In this document: positions 14,727 through 23,002 of the stretch, piece by piece
Layout: each line of letters opens with the position of its first letter
Numbering within the stretch: the first letter of the stretch is position 1
From: JBGSMF01 sp964651475
GTDB lineage: Bacteria; Chloroflexota; Anaerolineae; Fen-1058
DNA length: 56,132 nucleotides
Direction of reading: 5' to 3'
NCBI GenBank assembly: GCA_964651475.1
Contig: CAZYXV010000025.1
Span: 1 to 56,132, forward strand
The notes under the pieces: model-generated
The model's database searches: none
What the model was told of the DNA's origin: nothing
The model's input: only the letters and a program-made list of their open reading frames with translations
Translations under genes and position numbers: made by a program

Positions 14727-16298
14727 GTGATTCAGCGCGCTACACAAACCCCCGAGTATTGGGGAGATAATTTTGTAATTGTCGAAGAAGACCTTGAGCA
14801 CCTGCTCAATTTATTCATGGAAGACGAGCTGCCGCGCACAGAGGACGAGCTGGCTGTCCACGTGATGCGGCGCCGTTGCCAACGAGAAGAAGCGGCTGTC
14901 AGCCGCGAACTGGCCAAAGGCAAGTTATTCCAACCCAAACACCATTTCGAGGTGGGCGATCAACTGGTTTTTCCGGTGTTTGATTACGCCGTCGGCCAGG
15001 TCGTCGCCAGCCGTCCCGGAACGAACCCAGACATTGGAGCGTTCAACGTCATACAAGTCGAATTCAGCAAGCTCGGCGTCCGAGAATTTGCGTGCGACTT
15101 TCCGTACCCGCATCACCTGAACGAACAAGTCGCCCAGCCCGGAGACGCGGCCAGCAGCGGCTTGCGTTCGCCCGAAGAGTTGTACGCGGCGCACGGCAAT
15201 GCGGTCCGAGAAAAGCTCGCAGCGGCGCTGCGCAACAGCCAGGACTTTGCCTGGTTGTTCGGCAAATGGTTCCCGCGCAGCCTGATCGCCGACGTCAATG
15301 TTGGGCATCTCAATCTGGCGGAAGCCGTGTTGGATATGGCCGGGGGGGGGCCATTGCCGACGGAAACCCTGCTCAAAGACGTTGGGTTGCCGTCCGAGAT
15401 TAATCACGCTCTGCAGGAATTCTCGCTCAACTATGCCATGGCGCGCGACGAGCGTTTTGACGAAGTGGGGCCGACCGGCGTCGTGTTGTGGTTCCTGCGG
15501 CGAATGGAACCGCCTGAAGCGCTCTTTCCGCCCAAACGCCTGCTGGCGGCGGCCGTGCCATACCGGCGGGATATGCTGGACGCCACGCTGCAACGCATCG
15601 AGCGCGAACTGGACGACGAATACTCGGATTTGCCGGCCGGCGACGAAGACGAAGAGTTGACGTGGGTGCTGACGTATCCGCACCGGCGCACCGGCAGCCT
15701 GCCGCTCTCGGCGCGGATGGCGCGCCTGTTCCCCACCGGCCGCACGCACCGCATCCGGTTCCGGTTTGAAGACGCGCGCAGCGGCCACCGCTGGACGGGC
15801 TGGGTGGTGCACGAGCATCGCTTCGCCTTTGGGCTGGATACGTGGTACGAGGCGAACGACATCCCGGTAGGCGCCTACCTTCAATTATGGCGCGGCGACG
15901 AGCCGGACGTGGTGGTGATTGACTGGCAAGGCCGGCGCCCCAAGCGAGAATGGGTGCGCGTGGCCGTCCCGCGCGAAGACGGCCTGTCGTTTGAAATGCT
16001 CAAACGCCAGGTCAATTGCGAGTACGACGAATTGATGATGGTGTGGGTGGATAATTTCAACGCGGTTGACGAACTGGCGCAGCGCGTCGGAAACTCGAAT
16101 CAGACCCTGGGCGCGCTGGCCTGCCAACTCTTTCCCTACCTGGCCAAGCTCAGCCCGCAGGGCGCCACGCACGCCAAGACCGTATACTCGGCCGTCAACT
16201 TGCTGCGCCGGGTTGCCCCCGGGCCGCTGTTTGCCGAGATGATTTTGGCGCCGGCCCTTCGCCCGGTGGGCGACGGCTATTGGGTTTGGGCGGAATAA
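14727..16298 (+). CDS. Conserved hypothetical protein, 523 aa
   Basis: A 523-residue soluble protein with no domain I can name. It starts at GTG 14727 behind gcaggagaatcgccga. The N-terminal region (PEYWGDNFVIVEEDLEHLLN, then VGDQLVFPVFDY) looks like a helical part followed by a small beta barrel. A middle region is acidic (DLPAGDEDEELTW). The C-terminal third holds a winged-helix-like stretch before ALRPVGDGYWVWAE. It and the following gene are probably one operon (22 bases apart). I recall similar uncharacterised proteins in Anaerolineae. No catalytic motif is visible. Confidence 0.75.
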   Translation: MIQRATQTPEYWGDNFVIVEEDLEHLLNLFMEDELPRTEDELAVHVMRRRCQREEAAVSRELAKGKLFQPKHHFEVGDQLVFPVFDYAVGQVVASRPGTNPDIGAFNVIQVEFSKLGVREFACDFPYPHHLNEQVAQPGDAASSGLRSPEELYAAHGNAVREKLAAALRNSQDFAWLFGKWFPRSLIADVNVGHLNLAEAVLDMAGGGPLPTETLLKDVGLPSEINHALQEFSLNYAMARDERFDEVGPTGVVLWFLRRMEPPEALFPPKRLLAAAVPYRRDMLDATLQRIERELDDEYSDLPAGDEDEELTWVLTYPHRRTGSLPLSARMARLFPTGRTHRIRFRFEDARSGHRWTGWVVHEHRFAFGLDTWYEANDIPVGAYLQLWRGDEPDVVVIDWQGRRPKREWVRVAVPREDGLSFEMLKRQVNCEYDELMMVWVDNFNAVDELAQRVGNSNQTLGALACQLFPYLAKLSPQGATHAKTVYSAVNLLRRVAPGPLFAEMILAPALRPVGDGYWVWAE

Positions 16299-16319
16299 TG
16301 TGAGGCTTGAAGAGGTGAC

Positions 16320-16766
16320 ATGCCGGATCAAGTGACGACTCTCAAACCTTCTCGCTATGTCAAGCCAACGGTCAACACGCCGTTTCACATTGATTTCGAT
16401 TGGTGGGAACGAAACGACCGCGAGATGCGCGTCTACCTGCGCAGCCACCTCTGCGCGCAACATCGCGCCCTGTACGAAGAGCAGGCGGGCGCCGACCAGA
16501 TAGACTGGGTAGACCCGCGCACGGCCGAAGTCAAGCGCATGGATGGCCTGGTCTTTCAGTTGCGCTCGCATTGCAGCAAACAAGCGGATTACATCACGCC
16601 GACCACCTCCGTGGTGGATGCAGTGTTCCGCTTGTTCCTGGTCAACGACAATCAACCCTTGTCCCCCGGCGAAATCGCGGACAAGATCGGCAAAGACGCC
16701 GAATTGATCCTAAAAGCAATTGGCGGGCGGACGGTCTACAAGGGACTGCGCCCGGTGATGGAATGA
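16320..16766 (+). CDS. Conserved hypothetical protein, winged-helix-like
   Basis: A 148-residue protein beginning MPDQVTTLKPSRYVKPTVNT. It contains FHIDFDWWERNDREMRVYLR and a C-terminal LSPGEIADKIGKDAELILKA that resembles a winged-helix or helix-turn-helix segment. CAQH and HCSK give two Cys/His pairs that might bind metal. Function unknown. It ends in an ATGA overlap with the next gene, so the two are co-translated. Confidence 0.75.
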   Translation: MPDQVTTLKPSRYVKPTVNTPFHIDFDWWERNDREMRVYLRSHLCAQHRALYEEQAGADQIDWVDPRTAEVKRMDGLVFQLRSHCSKQADYITPTTSVVDAVFRLFLVNDNQPLSPGEIADKIGKDAELILKAIGGRTVYKGLRPVME

Positions 16767-17194
16767 GCATGCGCGTGTTCATTGCCGGCATCATGCAAGG
16801 CTCGCGCCGCGACGACGGGGTGGACAATCAGGGTTATCGCCGGCAAATCGCCGCGACGTTGCGCCGGTGTGTGCCGGGCGTCGAGATCATAGACCCGTGG
16901 GAACTGTTTCCCGATAGCCCAGGCTACACTTACGAGCGAGGCAAGCAGGTGTTTGTCTCTTTGTGCCAGCAAGCCGCCGCGGTAGATGCCTTGGTAGCCT
17001 ACGTGCCAGAGGCCAGCATGGGCACGGCGATTGAAATGTGGCAGGCCTACAGCGCCGGCGCGCCGGTCTATTGCATCTCGCCGCTCACGGCAAATTGGGT
17101 CGTGAGGTTTTTGTCTGAAAAAGTGTTCCCGTCCATCGAAGCGTTTGAAGCGTTTGTGGCGGAAGGCGGGTTGAACGGCAAAAAGCCCCAGTAG
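16763..17194 (+). CDS. Nucleoside 2-deoxyribosyltransferase-like protein
   Basis: A 143-residue protein: MSMRVFIAGIMQGSRRDD at the start, EIIDPWELFPDSPGY and LVAYVPEASMGTAIEMWQAY at the end of the fold. The last motif is the active-site region of nucleoside 2-deoxyribosyltransferase-like proteins, where a Glu attacks the sugar. The ATG at 16763 overlaps the previous stop (ATGA). The TAG stop at 17192-17194 lies within the tRNA-Arg gene, so the last three codons and the stop are tRNA bases. Confidence 0.85.
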   Translation: MSMRVFIAGIMQGSRRDDGVDNQGYRRQIAATLRRCVPGVEIIDPWELFPDSPGYTYERGKQVFVSLCQQAAAVDALVAYVPEASMGTAIEMWQAYSAGAPVYCISPLTANWVVRFLSEKVFPSIEAFEAFVAEGGLNGKKPQ

Positions 17195-17257
17195 CTCAGG
17201 GGATAGAGCGGCTGCCTTCTAAGCAGATGGTCGCAGGTTCGAATCCTGCCTGGGGTA
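17185..17257 (+). tRNA. tRNA-Arg (anticodon UCU)
   Basis: A 73-base cloverleaf. The acceptor gccccag (17185-17191) pairs with ctggggt (17250-17256), with a G-U first pair. The D arm is gctcaggggatagagc, the anticodon arm is ctgccttctaagcag with anticodon TCT, and the T arm is gcaggttcgaatcctgc. The 3' CCA is not encoded (tca follows). Its first ten bases overlap the end of the deoxyribosyltransferase-like gene. tRNA genes are common integration sites, and the FtsK-like gene starts the next block. Confidence 0.95.
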
Positions 17258-17259
17258 TC

Positions 17260-17291
17260 AAGCCTGATTGCACAAGTAATCAGGCTTTTCG
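17260..17291 (+). terminator. Rho-independent terminator after tRNA-Arg
   Basis: Stem aagcctgatt (17260-17269) and aatcaggctt (17278-17287) followed by ttcgttt. It is right behind the tRNA and would end the operon that includes it. Confidence 0.8.
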
Positions 17292-17408
17292 TTTAACCAA
17301 TGCCCGGCGCGGGAATAAAGCAAGTGTATTTCCCGATGACAATTTCAAGTTGGAAAGGCACTCTTGCCAACAGGTATTTTCCGTATCTTCTCAATAATCC
17401 GGGGTAGT

Positions 17409-17455
17409 GGCAGGGCTTGCCCCTGCCCTCATATGGGCGACCGCAAGAGTCGCCC
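17409..17455. repeat. Two small palindromic repeats (ggcaggg... and gggcgacc...)
   Basis: ggcaggg/ccctgcc (17409-17427) followed by gggcgacc and gtcgccc (17435-17455). The second type recurs at 56045-56069. The rest of 17300-17645 is AT-rich, with long T runs near 17560-17600, and has no gene I can support. Confidence 0.6.
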
Positions 17456-17507
17456 CTACATTTTGAGATGATACTATTTTCCCAAGTAACTGCTCAAAAA
17501 TTCGGGG

Positions 17508-17545
17508 AAAGAAGCCGGGTTTTTAGGAAAAAACCCGGCTTCTTT
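17508..17545. repeat. Palindromic repeat, aagaagccgggttttt type
   Basis: Arms of 17 bases, 17508-17524 (aaagaagccgggttttt) and 17529-17545, with loop agga. It is the same kind of element as the one inside the P1 peptidase gene at 11377-11409, but here outside genes. Confidence 0.75.
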
Positions 17546-17645
17546 GTCCCCCGGTTTTTTTTTCTCTTTTCAAATTTTTTTTTCGATTTTTTTCTCGATT
17601 TAAGCAAGGCTCTAAATTTCAAGGCGACGTCAAACTTGTGCTTGA

Positions 17646-17682
17646 GTAACGTTACCGGGCAGTAACGTTACGGTAACGTTAC
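17646..17682. promoter_or_regulatory. Three copies of the 10-bp palindrome GTAACGTTAC
   Basis: Exact copies at 17646-17655, 17662-17671 and 17673-17682. Start spacings are 16 and 11 bases. The third copy contains the TAA stop of the FtsK-like gene on the minus strand. A cluster of identical dyads suggests a DNA-binding protein site, for example for a mobile-element regulator, partition or replication protein. No such protein is identified. Confidence 0.6.
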
Positions 17683-19199
17683 GGTTTTGCTTCCTCAGCA
17701 ATCTCGTCAGTAACTTGTGCAGTCAAGGGAGGTTGCAAAAGTTCAGAAGGTAGAGTAGCCTCGTTGCCAACAACTAGCCCCAATTGTCTCAGTCGTTTAC
17801 ACGCCGCCACAATGGGGTTATAGCTGCCGCCAAGTTCTTTATGTATAGCCCGAACGCTGATCTTTTTCCCCTCTTGCGCCAGTTTGTGCGCGGCCTGAAG
17901 CACTCGCTTTTCAATCTCAGTCAACTCGACCCCGCCAAACCTCACCCGCGCCAAATACTGATCGAGCGCGGCGCTTGCCAGCAGCGGCGTCATCACCGTG
18001 ACCATTTCAGCGCCGCGCCGTACTATGGCCTGCCCGGGCGGCGTCAAAAGCTCGGCCCCGGCGCTATCCAGAATGACTTGACTATCGGTATTGGTGGCCA
18101 TGGCCAGCGAGACGCGCAAGGGAATGTTGGCCTTGAGCGCCCCAGGGCAGCTATCCACGCTGGGGCGCTGGGTGGCCAAAATGCAATGCACGCCAGCAGC
18201 GCGGCCAATGTTTGTGATCTTGATTAGCTCCCTGGCGCAGTCGTCGCCGTACTCGTCATCCATCACGAGCATGGCCAGCTCGTCCACCACCAACACCAGG
18301 CGGGGCAGCGTTTCTTCCAGCTCGTCCAGCTTGCGCGCCCCCTGTTCTTCCAGCATCCCGTAACGCTCCTCAATGGCAGTGTGCAGCGAGCGCAGCAGAA
18401 CGAGCGCGTCTCGGGCCGTCCTGGCAATCTCGACCGTGTGCGGCAGCTCTGCATAAGGCGCCAGTTCCACCCGTTTGAGGTCAATGCCGTAAAGCCTCAC
18501 CTGCTCCGGCTTGTTGCGCGTGCACAGATCCACCAACCAGCAGTTCAGCAGGTTGCTCTTGCCCGTGCCGGTTGCGCCGCCCATCAGCATATGCGGAAAG
18601 CCCTCGGCGGTCAGATTGCTCCATTGCTCGTTGCCGTTCGCGTCAATCCCCAGGCGCAGCCACAGCCCGCCTTCGGGCGGATAGTGCATCTCGCTATAGA
18701 GCACCTTTTGGGGCAGCTTGGCTTCCTTTTCCACTCTCGGGCTCAGTATCGGCACGTTGCCCACGCACACAAATAGCTTGTGCTTCTTGGACGATTCGAC
18801 AATGCGCACGTCCGTTCCCAAAATGCGCGACAGGTCGCGTTCTACCCTGGGCTGCAAGAGCTTGGCCGGGCGCAGGCCGGGGGGATAGCCATCTATCCGA
18901 TACATAAAAGCATTTTCCGGCGCAAACCTCCAACTCGCGCCCCACTTGACGCGCAGATACTTGACCCTCCGGTGCTTGCCCTCGCCGCTCACTTTTTTAA
19001 CGCGCAGTTCCAGCGTGTCGAACGCCTGGACCAGTTCGGCCTTGACCTCGGCTATGGCGCGCAGGTGCGCGCGCGCCCACACTTCACGGGCGTTTAAAAA
19101 GCGCTCGGGCAGCAGCATGATCTTGAGGCGCTGCAAGGGTGTGAAATATACCCACACTTCCTGATCCCCTGCCGCGTTAGTTGAGTTTGGGTCGCTCAT
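17679..19199 (-). CDS. FtsK/SpoIIIE-type DNA translocase (TraB/Tra-like)
   Basis: A 506-residue P-loop translocase. Walker A is GGATGTGKSNLLN, Walker B is LVLVVDELAML and the sensor region is GVHCILATQRPSVD. The N-terminal 180 residues are unlike chromosomal FtsK and have no membrane segments. The C-terminus resembles a winged helix (VRAIHKELGGSYNPIVAACK). This layout fits transfer proteins of integrative or conjugative elements, or a plasmid-derived pump. It is read away from the R-M genes behind a promoter with a LexA-like box. The stop codon lies in a GTAACGTTAC dyad. No relaxase or integrase is visible in the window. Confidence 0.88.
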   Translation of the reverse strand: MSDPNSTNAAGDQEVWVYFTPLQRLKIMLLPERFLNAREVWARAHLRAIAEVKAELVQAFDTLELRVKKVSGEGKHRRVKYLRVKWGASWRFAPENAFMYRIDGYPPGLRPAKLLQPRVERDLSRILGTDVRIVESSKKHKLFVCVGNVPILSPRVEKEAKLPQKVLYSEMHYPPEGGLWLRLGIDANGNEQWSNLTAEGFPHMLMGGATGTGKSNLLNCWLVDLCTRNKPEQVRLYGIDLKRVELAPYAELPHTVEIARTARDALVLLRSLHTAIEERYGMLEEQGARKLDELEETLPRLVLVVDELAMLVMDDEYGDDCARELIKITNIGRAAGVHCILATQRPSVDSCPGALKANIPLRVSLAMATNTDSQVILDSAGAELLTPPGQAIVRRGAEMVTVMTPLLASAALDQYLARVRFGGVELTEIEKRVLQAAHKLAQEGKKISVRAIHKELGGSYNPIVAACKRLRQLGLVVGNEATLPSELLQPPLTAQVTDEIAEEAKP

Positions 19200-19294
19200 A
19201 GATCACCGGCCTTATTACATCATACAAAAGCGATACTCAGCCTGTCACACTTGCCCTGGCGGGCAGCGGCAAAGCAATCTCAACTTTTTAATCT

Positions 19295-19347
19295 TAGAAC
19301 ATTCGTTCTATTACGAATAGTGTACACGATTTTGGCCTGGTTGTCAA
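19295..19347 (-). promoter_or_regulatory. Promoter with LexA-like box for the FtsK-like gene
   Basis: On the minus strand: TTGACA (19347-19342), 17-base spacer, TACACT (19324-19319). Eight bases further is the dyad TAGAACgaatGTTCTA (19310-19295), which fits the Bacillus-type LexA consensus GAACnnnnGTTC. It sits at the expected transcription start, so it should be repressing. Leader to the start codon is about 115 bases. A decayed piece of the tcattgcgag repeat lies between. Confidence 0.6.
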
Positions 19348-19425
19348 TGGCCAAATTTTGCCTGTTTGCGCGGCTATAGAGGTAGTGATAAAATGAACCA
19401 GTAGACCAGCGCAAAGGAGTTCCTT

Positions 19426-21396
19426 ATGAGCAAAATCGCCTACCACATTGCCGACATCCTGCACCAGAACGATGACCAATACAAACTTAACCTCTTTTCC
19501 CGCAGAGATGTTGACTGGCTGGAAAAACAACTCTTTGAAAAGCGCGGACAGCCTTATCTCAAATGCCTTGTTTCCGGTGTTGACCGCCGCGCCCATCCCG
19601 AAGAAATTGTCCGTCAGCTCTATATCAAAAAGTTGATGGATGACTATGGCTATCCCAAGGAACGCATCCAGGTGGAAAAGCCGGTTTTCTTTGGGTCCGG
19701 CATGGGCAAAAAACGGGCCGATATTGTTGTCATGCACGCCGACGACCCCGAAGCGGCATATATCATTGTGGAGGTCAAAAAGCCCGACCGCCTAGACGGC
19801 ATCGAGCAATTGAAAAGCTATTGCAACGCCGAAGGCTCGCCCATTGCGGTATGGACGAACGGCGGCGAAATCGTGGTGATGCACCGGGTTGATCCCAACC
19901 TCTACCGCGCCTTGTCCGATATTCCCAACGTACACCAAACGTTAGAATCCATCACTGCCGAGCGTGTGACATTGGCCTGGCTCACCGAGCACGACAAGCT
20001 CCGCGCCGAGGGGCTGTCGCTCAAAGAGGTCATCCGTAGCCTGGAAAACCTGGTGCTGGCGAACGCGGGTGTAGACGGCTTTGAAGAAGTGTTCAAGTTG
20101 ATTTACGCCAAGTTGTACGACGAGTGGCACGCCGCCCGCCCGGGCAAACATTATCTCCAGTTTCGCGCTTTGGATGATCAGGACGAGCAAGCGTTTTACA
20201 ATCGCATCAACAGCTTGTTCAATTCCGCCAAAGGCCAATGGCCGGGCGTTTTTATGGGCGAAGAACGCATTGACCTTACCCCAGGCCACCTGGTGACGTG
20301 CGTCTCGTTTCTCCAAGACATCAAGCTGTTCAATTCCAACTTGCAAGTGATTGACGAAGCTTTTGAATACCTCATGACCAAAGTGGGCAAGGGCGAAAAG
20401 GGCCAGTATTTTACCCCTCGCCACGCCATAGATATGGCCGTGAAAATGCTCAACCCCAAATACGACGAATATGTGATAGACACTGCCTCTGGCAGTTGCG
20501 GTTTTACAGTGCATGCCATCTTTTGGGTATGGGGCGAGCAACTGACAGCAGAAGGCCCCGACCAGTGGCAGCGTGAATATGCCAGCACGCACGCCTACGG
20601 ACTAGATTTTGACCCACGCGCTGTCAAGATTGCCAAGGCCCTCAACCTCATCGCGGGCGACGGACGCACCAACGTCTATCGCGCCAATACCCTTGCGCCC
20701 TACTTGTGGGACGATGCCGCACGGGTCGGTTTGCGCGGTCGCTTGCGCCGTTTCCCTGCTGACCAAGAGCGCGACCGCTGGAACCAGGAACTCTATCGCT
20801 ATTTCGACTTTGACGTGCTGATGACCAACCCACCCTTTGCCGGAGACATCACCGAGCGCAAGATTTTGCACCAATACGAGTTGGCTAAACGCGGGCGCGA
20901 CAAGCTGGCCCCCAAGCAAGGCCGCGATATCTTGTTTATTGAGCGCAACCTGGAATTTCTGCGCCCCGGCGGAAGAATGGCTATCGTCTTGCCGCAAGGC
21001 CGCTTTAACAACACCAGCGATGCCTACATCCGTGAATTTATTGCCCGCGAGTGCCGTATCTTGGCCGTCGTCGGCCTGGACAATAACACCTTCAAGCCGC
21101 ACACTGGCACCAAGACCAGCCTTTTGTTTGTGCAAAAATGGAATGACGACCCGCAAGCCGGGCCGCTTTGCCCCCGCGTGGAAGATTACCCGATTTTCTT
21201 TGCCACCTCCAAAAAGTGTGGCAAAGACAACTCGGGCGAATACGTTTACAAGACCGACGCGCAAGGTCACCGCCTGGTTGACGAACACGGTCACCTCATC
21301 GTTAATCACGATCTGGATGAAATCGCCACAGCCTTTGTGCTGTTTGCCCAAGAGCAAGGCTTTAGCTTTTGGAAGGAGGATGACCGCCCTTTCTGA
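19426..21396 (+). CDS. Fused nuclease-methyltransferase (HsdR_N + N6-adenine methylase), BcgI-like A subunit
   Basis: A 656-residue protein. Residues about 50-190 are an HsdR_N-type PD-(D/E)xK nuclease domain: Asp 99 in KKRADIVV, Glu 116 and Lys 118 in IIVEVKKPD. Residues about 210-600 are a HsdM-type N6-adenine methyltransferase with GQYFTPRHAIDMAVKML, DTASGSCGFTVHA as SAM site, and the catalytic NPPF at residue 468. Helicase motifs are absent. Together with the specificity subunit next door it resembles the RM+S layout of BcgI-type type IIB enzymes. It starts with aaaggagttccttATG. Confidence 0.85.
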   Translation: MSKIAYHIADILHQNDDQYKLNLFSRRDVDWLEKQLFEKRGQPYLKCLVSGVDRRAHPEEIVRQLYIKKLMDDYGYPKERIQVEKPVFFGSGMGKKRADIVVMHADDPEAAYIIVEVKKPDRLDGIEQLKSYCNAEGSPIAVWTNGGEIVVMHRVDPNLYRALSDIPNVHQTLESITAERVTLAWLTEHDKLRAEGLSLKEVIRSLENLVLANAGVDGFEEVFKLIYAKLYDEWHAARPGKHYLQFRALDDQDEQAFYNRINSLFNSAKGQWPGVFMGEERIDLTPGHLVTCVSFLQDIKLFNSNLQVIDEAFEYLMTKVGKGEKGQYFTPRHAIDMAVKMLNPKYDEYVIDTASGSCGFTVHAIFWVWGEQLTAEGPDQWQREYASTHAYGLDFDPRAVKIAKALNLIAGDGRTNVYRANTLAPYLWDDAARVGLRGRLRRFPADQERDRWNQELYRYFDFDVLMTNPPFAGDITERKILHQYELAKRGRDKLAPKQGRDILFIERNLEFLRPGGRMAIVLPQGRFNNTSDAYIREFIARECRILAVVGLDNNTFKPHTGTKTSLLFVQKWNDDPQAGPLCPRVEDYPIFFATSKKCGKDNSGEYVYKTDAQGHRLVDEHGHLIVNHDLDEIATAFVLFAQEQGFSFWKEDDRPF

Positions 21397-21443
21397 CCAG
21401 CCCCGACGGTGAGCGGTGGACGCTACAAACGTTTACCGCCGGG

Positions 21444-22829
21444 GTGGAAACGACTGCTGCATGGAGTGTGGTGCCGTCGAGCCAAGTAGATATCAGAACT
21501 CGATGGGATGGCGAATACTATGACTTGGTGCATTTTAGGCTAGAGGCTAGCCTTGAACGGGCTGGTTATGCTGAATTAGCCTCGATAGCTCAAGATGTGA
21601 GGTGCGGCCCGTTTGGTTCGGCAATCCGTAAAGAAGATTATTGCAACTCAGGCATCCCGCTGATACGAGTTGCTGATACGTCTAGTGCTTTTGTCAAGAC
21701 GGATGATTTGATTTTTGTTGATGAAGAAAAAACAGAACGCGAATTAACCCGCTACATTGTCAGACCTGGTGATATAGTTGTATCGCAAAGAGGTACTATT
21801 GCTCAATTTGCAATGGTGGCAAATGAATACGAACGGTGGGTCATTAGCGCTAATCTGATCTCGATCCGCCAATCCCGAAAAATTGTTTTTGGTTACTTGT
21901 TGGCTTTTCTAAACTCGCAAGTTGGCATAGCCCAGATTATGCGCTTGCAAAGCGGGCAAGTGCAACCCAAGATCATCACTGATGATGTCAAATCTTTACA
22001 GGTTTATGTGCCACCCGTTGATATTCAAAAATCAATAGGCAAACTTGTACACAAGAGCCATCAGTCGCTACGTCAGTCTCAATCTTTATATTCCCAAGCC
22101 GAAGCCTTGCTGTTGGCAGAACTTGGACTGCAAGACTTGCCGGGTCAAGATTCGTCAGGCCTGACCTACACCCACAGCTTTAGCCATGCAGCAGTAGCAG
22201 GGCGATGGGATGCGGAACATTTCCAACCTAAGTATTACACACTGCTTGATCGGCTGCAACAAACTGCTCAGGCTATTAGGCTAGGCGATTGGCTCACCGA
22301 ACCCATCAAGCGAGGCGCTTTGCCAGAGTATGACGAGAACGGCGAAATCATTGTCATCAATAGTCAGCACGTCGGCAAGACTCACGTAGAGCTAGAGGAT
22401 AACCGCCGCACCACGCGCCACTTTGCAGAGCAGAACCCCAAAGCCGTCATCCGCCGTTACGATGTGCTGCTCAATTCAACCGGTTACATTACCATTGGAC
22501 GCTGCCAAACTTTTCTCGATGACGTAATGGCCGTAGTGGACGGTCACGTTTCAATCATCCGACCCAAGAAAGGGCTTGATCCCGTTTATCTGGGGTTTTT
22601 CCTCAATTCGCCAGTCGGTCAATTACAGACAGAACGCGGGTGGACTGGCTCATCAGGGCAAATCGAACTGCGCCGTGAGGTAATTGAGGATTATCTTGTA
22701 TGGAAGCCGGAAGCTGCATTGCAAAAGCGCCTCCGTGAGCTAGTAGAAAAATCACACATTGCCCGCCAGCAAGCTCACCAATTGCTAGAAGAAGCCAAGC
22801 GGCGCGTGGAAGAGATGATATTGAGGTGA
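21444..22829 (+). CDS. hsdS: Specificity (S) subunit with two target-recognition domains
   Basis: At least 461 residues with two target recognition domains (about 30-190 and 250-430), each followed by a helical spacer: HQSLRQSQSLYSQAEALLL and HQLLEEAKRRVEEMIL. It should direct the neighbouring fused nuclease-methylase to a bipartite site. The GTG at 21444 has no good ribosome binding site. The same frame is open back to 21384 with protein-like residues (LTSPDGERWTLQTFTAG), and an ATG at 21380 lies after aaggagg but in another frame. The true N-terminus, or a frameshift near 21385, is therefore unresolved. Confidence 0.88.
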   Translation: METTAAWSVVPSSQVDIRTRWDGEYYDLVHFRLEASLERAGYAELASIAQDVRCGPFGSAIRKEDYCNSGIPLIRVADTSSAFVKTDDLIFVDEEKTERELTRYIVRPGDIVVSQRGTIAQFAMVANEYERWVISANLISIRQSRKIVFGYLLAFLNSQVGIAQIMRLQSGQVQPKIITDDVKSLQVYVPPVDIQKSIGKLVHKSHQSLRQSQSLYSQAEALLLAELGLQDLPGQDSSGLTYTHSFSHAAVAGRWDAEHFQPKYYTLLDRLQQTAQAIRLGDWLTEPIKRGALPEYDENGEIIVINSQHVGKTHVELEDNRRTTRHFAEQNPKAVIRRYDVLLNSTGYITIGRCQTFLDDVMAVVDGHVSIIRPKKGLDPVYLGFFLNSPVGQLQTERGWTGSSGQIELRREVIEDYLVWKPEAALQKRLRELVEKSHIARQQAHQLLEEAKRRVEEMILR

Positions 22830-23002
22830 GAGGTGCGCCCCCACCCCAACCCTCCCCCGCACAGCGGGGGAGGGCTATTCTCCCCCCGCTGTGCGGGGGG
22901 AGCTAGAGGGGGGGCGCAAATTCTCCCCCTGCTGTGCGGGGGGAGCTAGAGGGGGGCGGCAAATTCTCCCCCCGCTGTGCGGGGGGAGCTAGAGGGGGGA
23001 AA
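22830..23002. repeat. Low-complexity block with three 43-base tandem repeats
   Basis: After the hsdS stop comes a C-rich and G-rich stretch, then units starting at 22877, 22920 and 22963 (period 43), each with attctcccc, ctgtgcggggg and agctagagg. The last unit ends aggggggaaaATG and so provides the ribosome binding site of the DUF559 gene. A fourth copy is at 23475-23515. Confidence 0.8.

Noticed and set aside
20602..21357. 251-codon open frame on the minus strand
   Set aside because: It is antisense to the methyltransferase part of the R-M gene, whose motifs are clear on the plus strand.
22877..23002. Possible CRISPR array
   Set aside because: Units are directly adjacent 43-base repeats with no variable spacers, and no cas genes are near.
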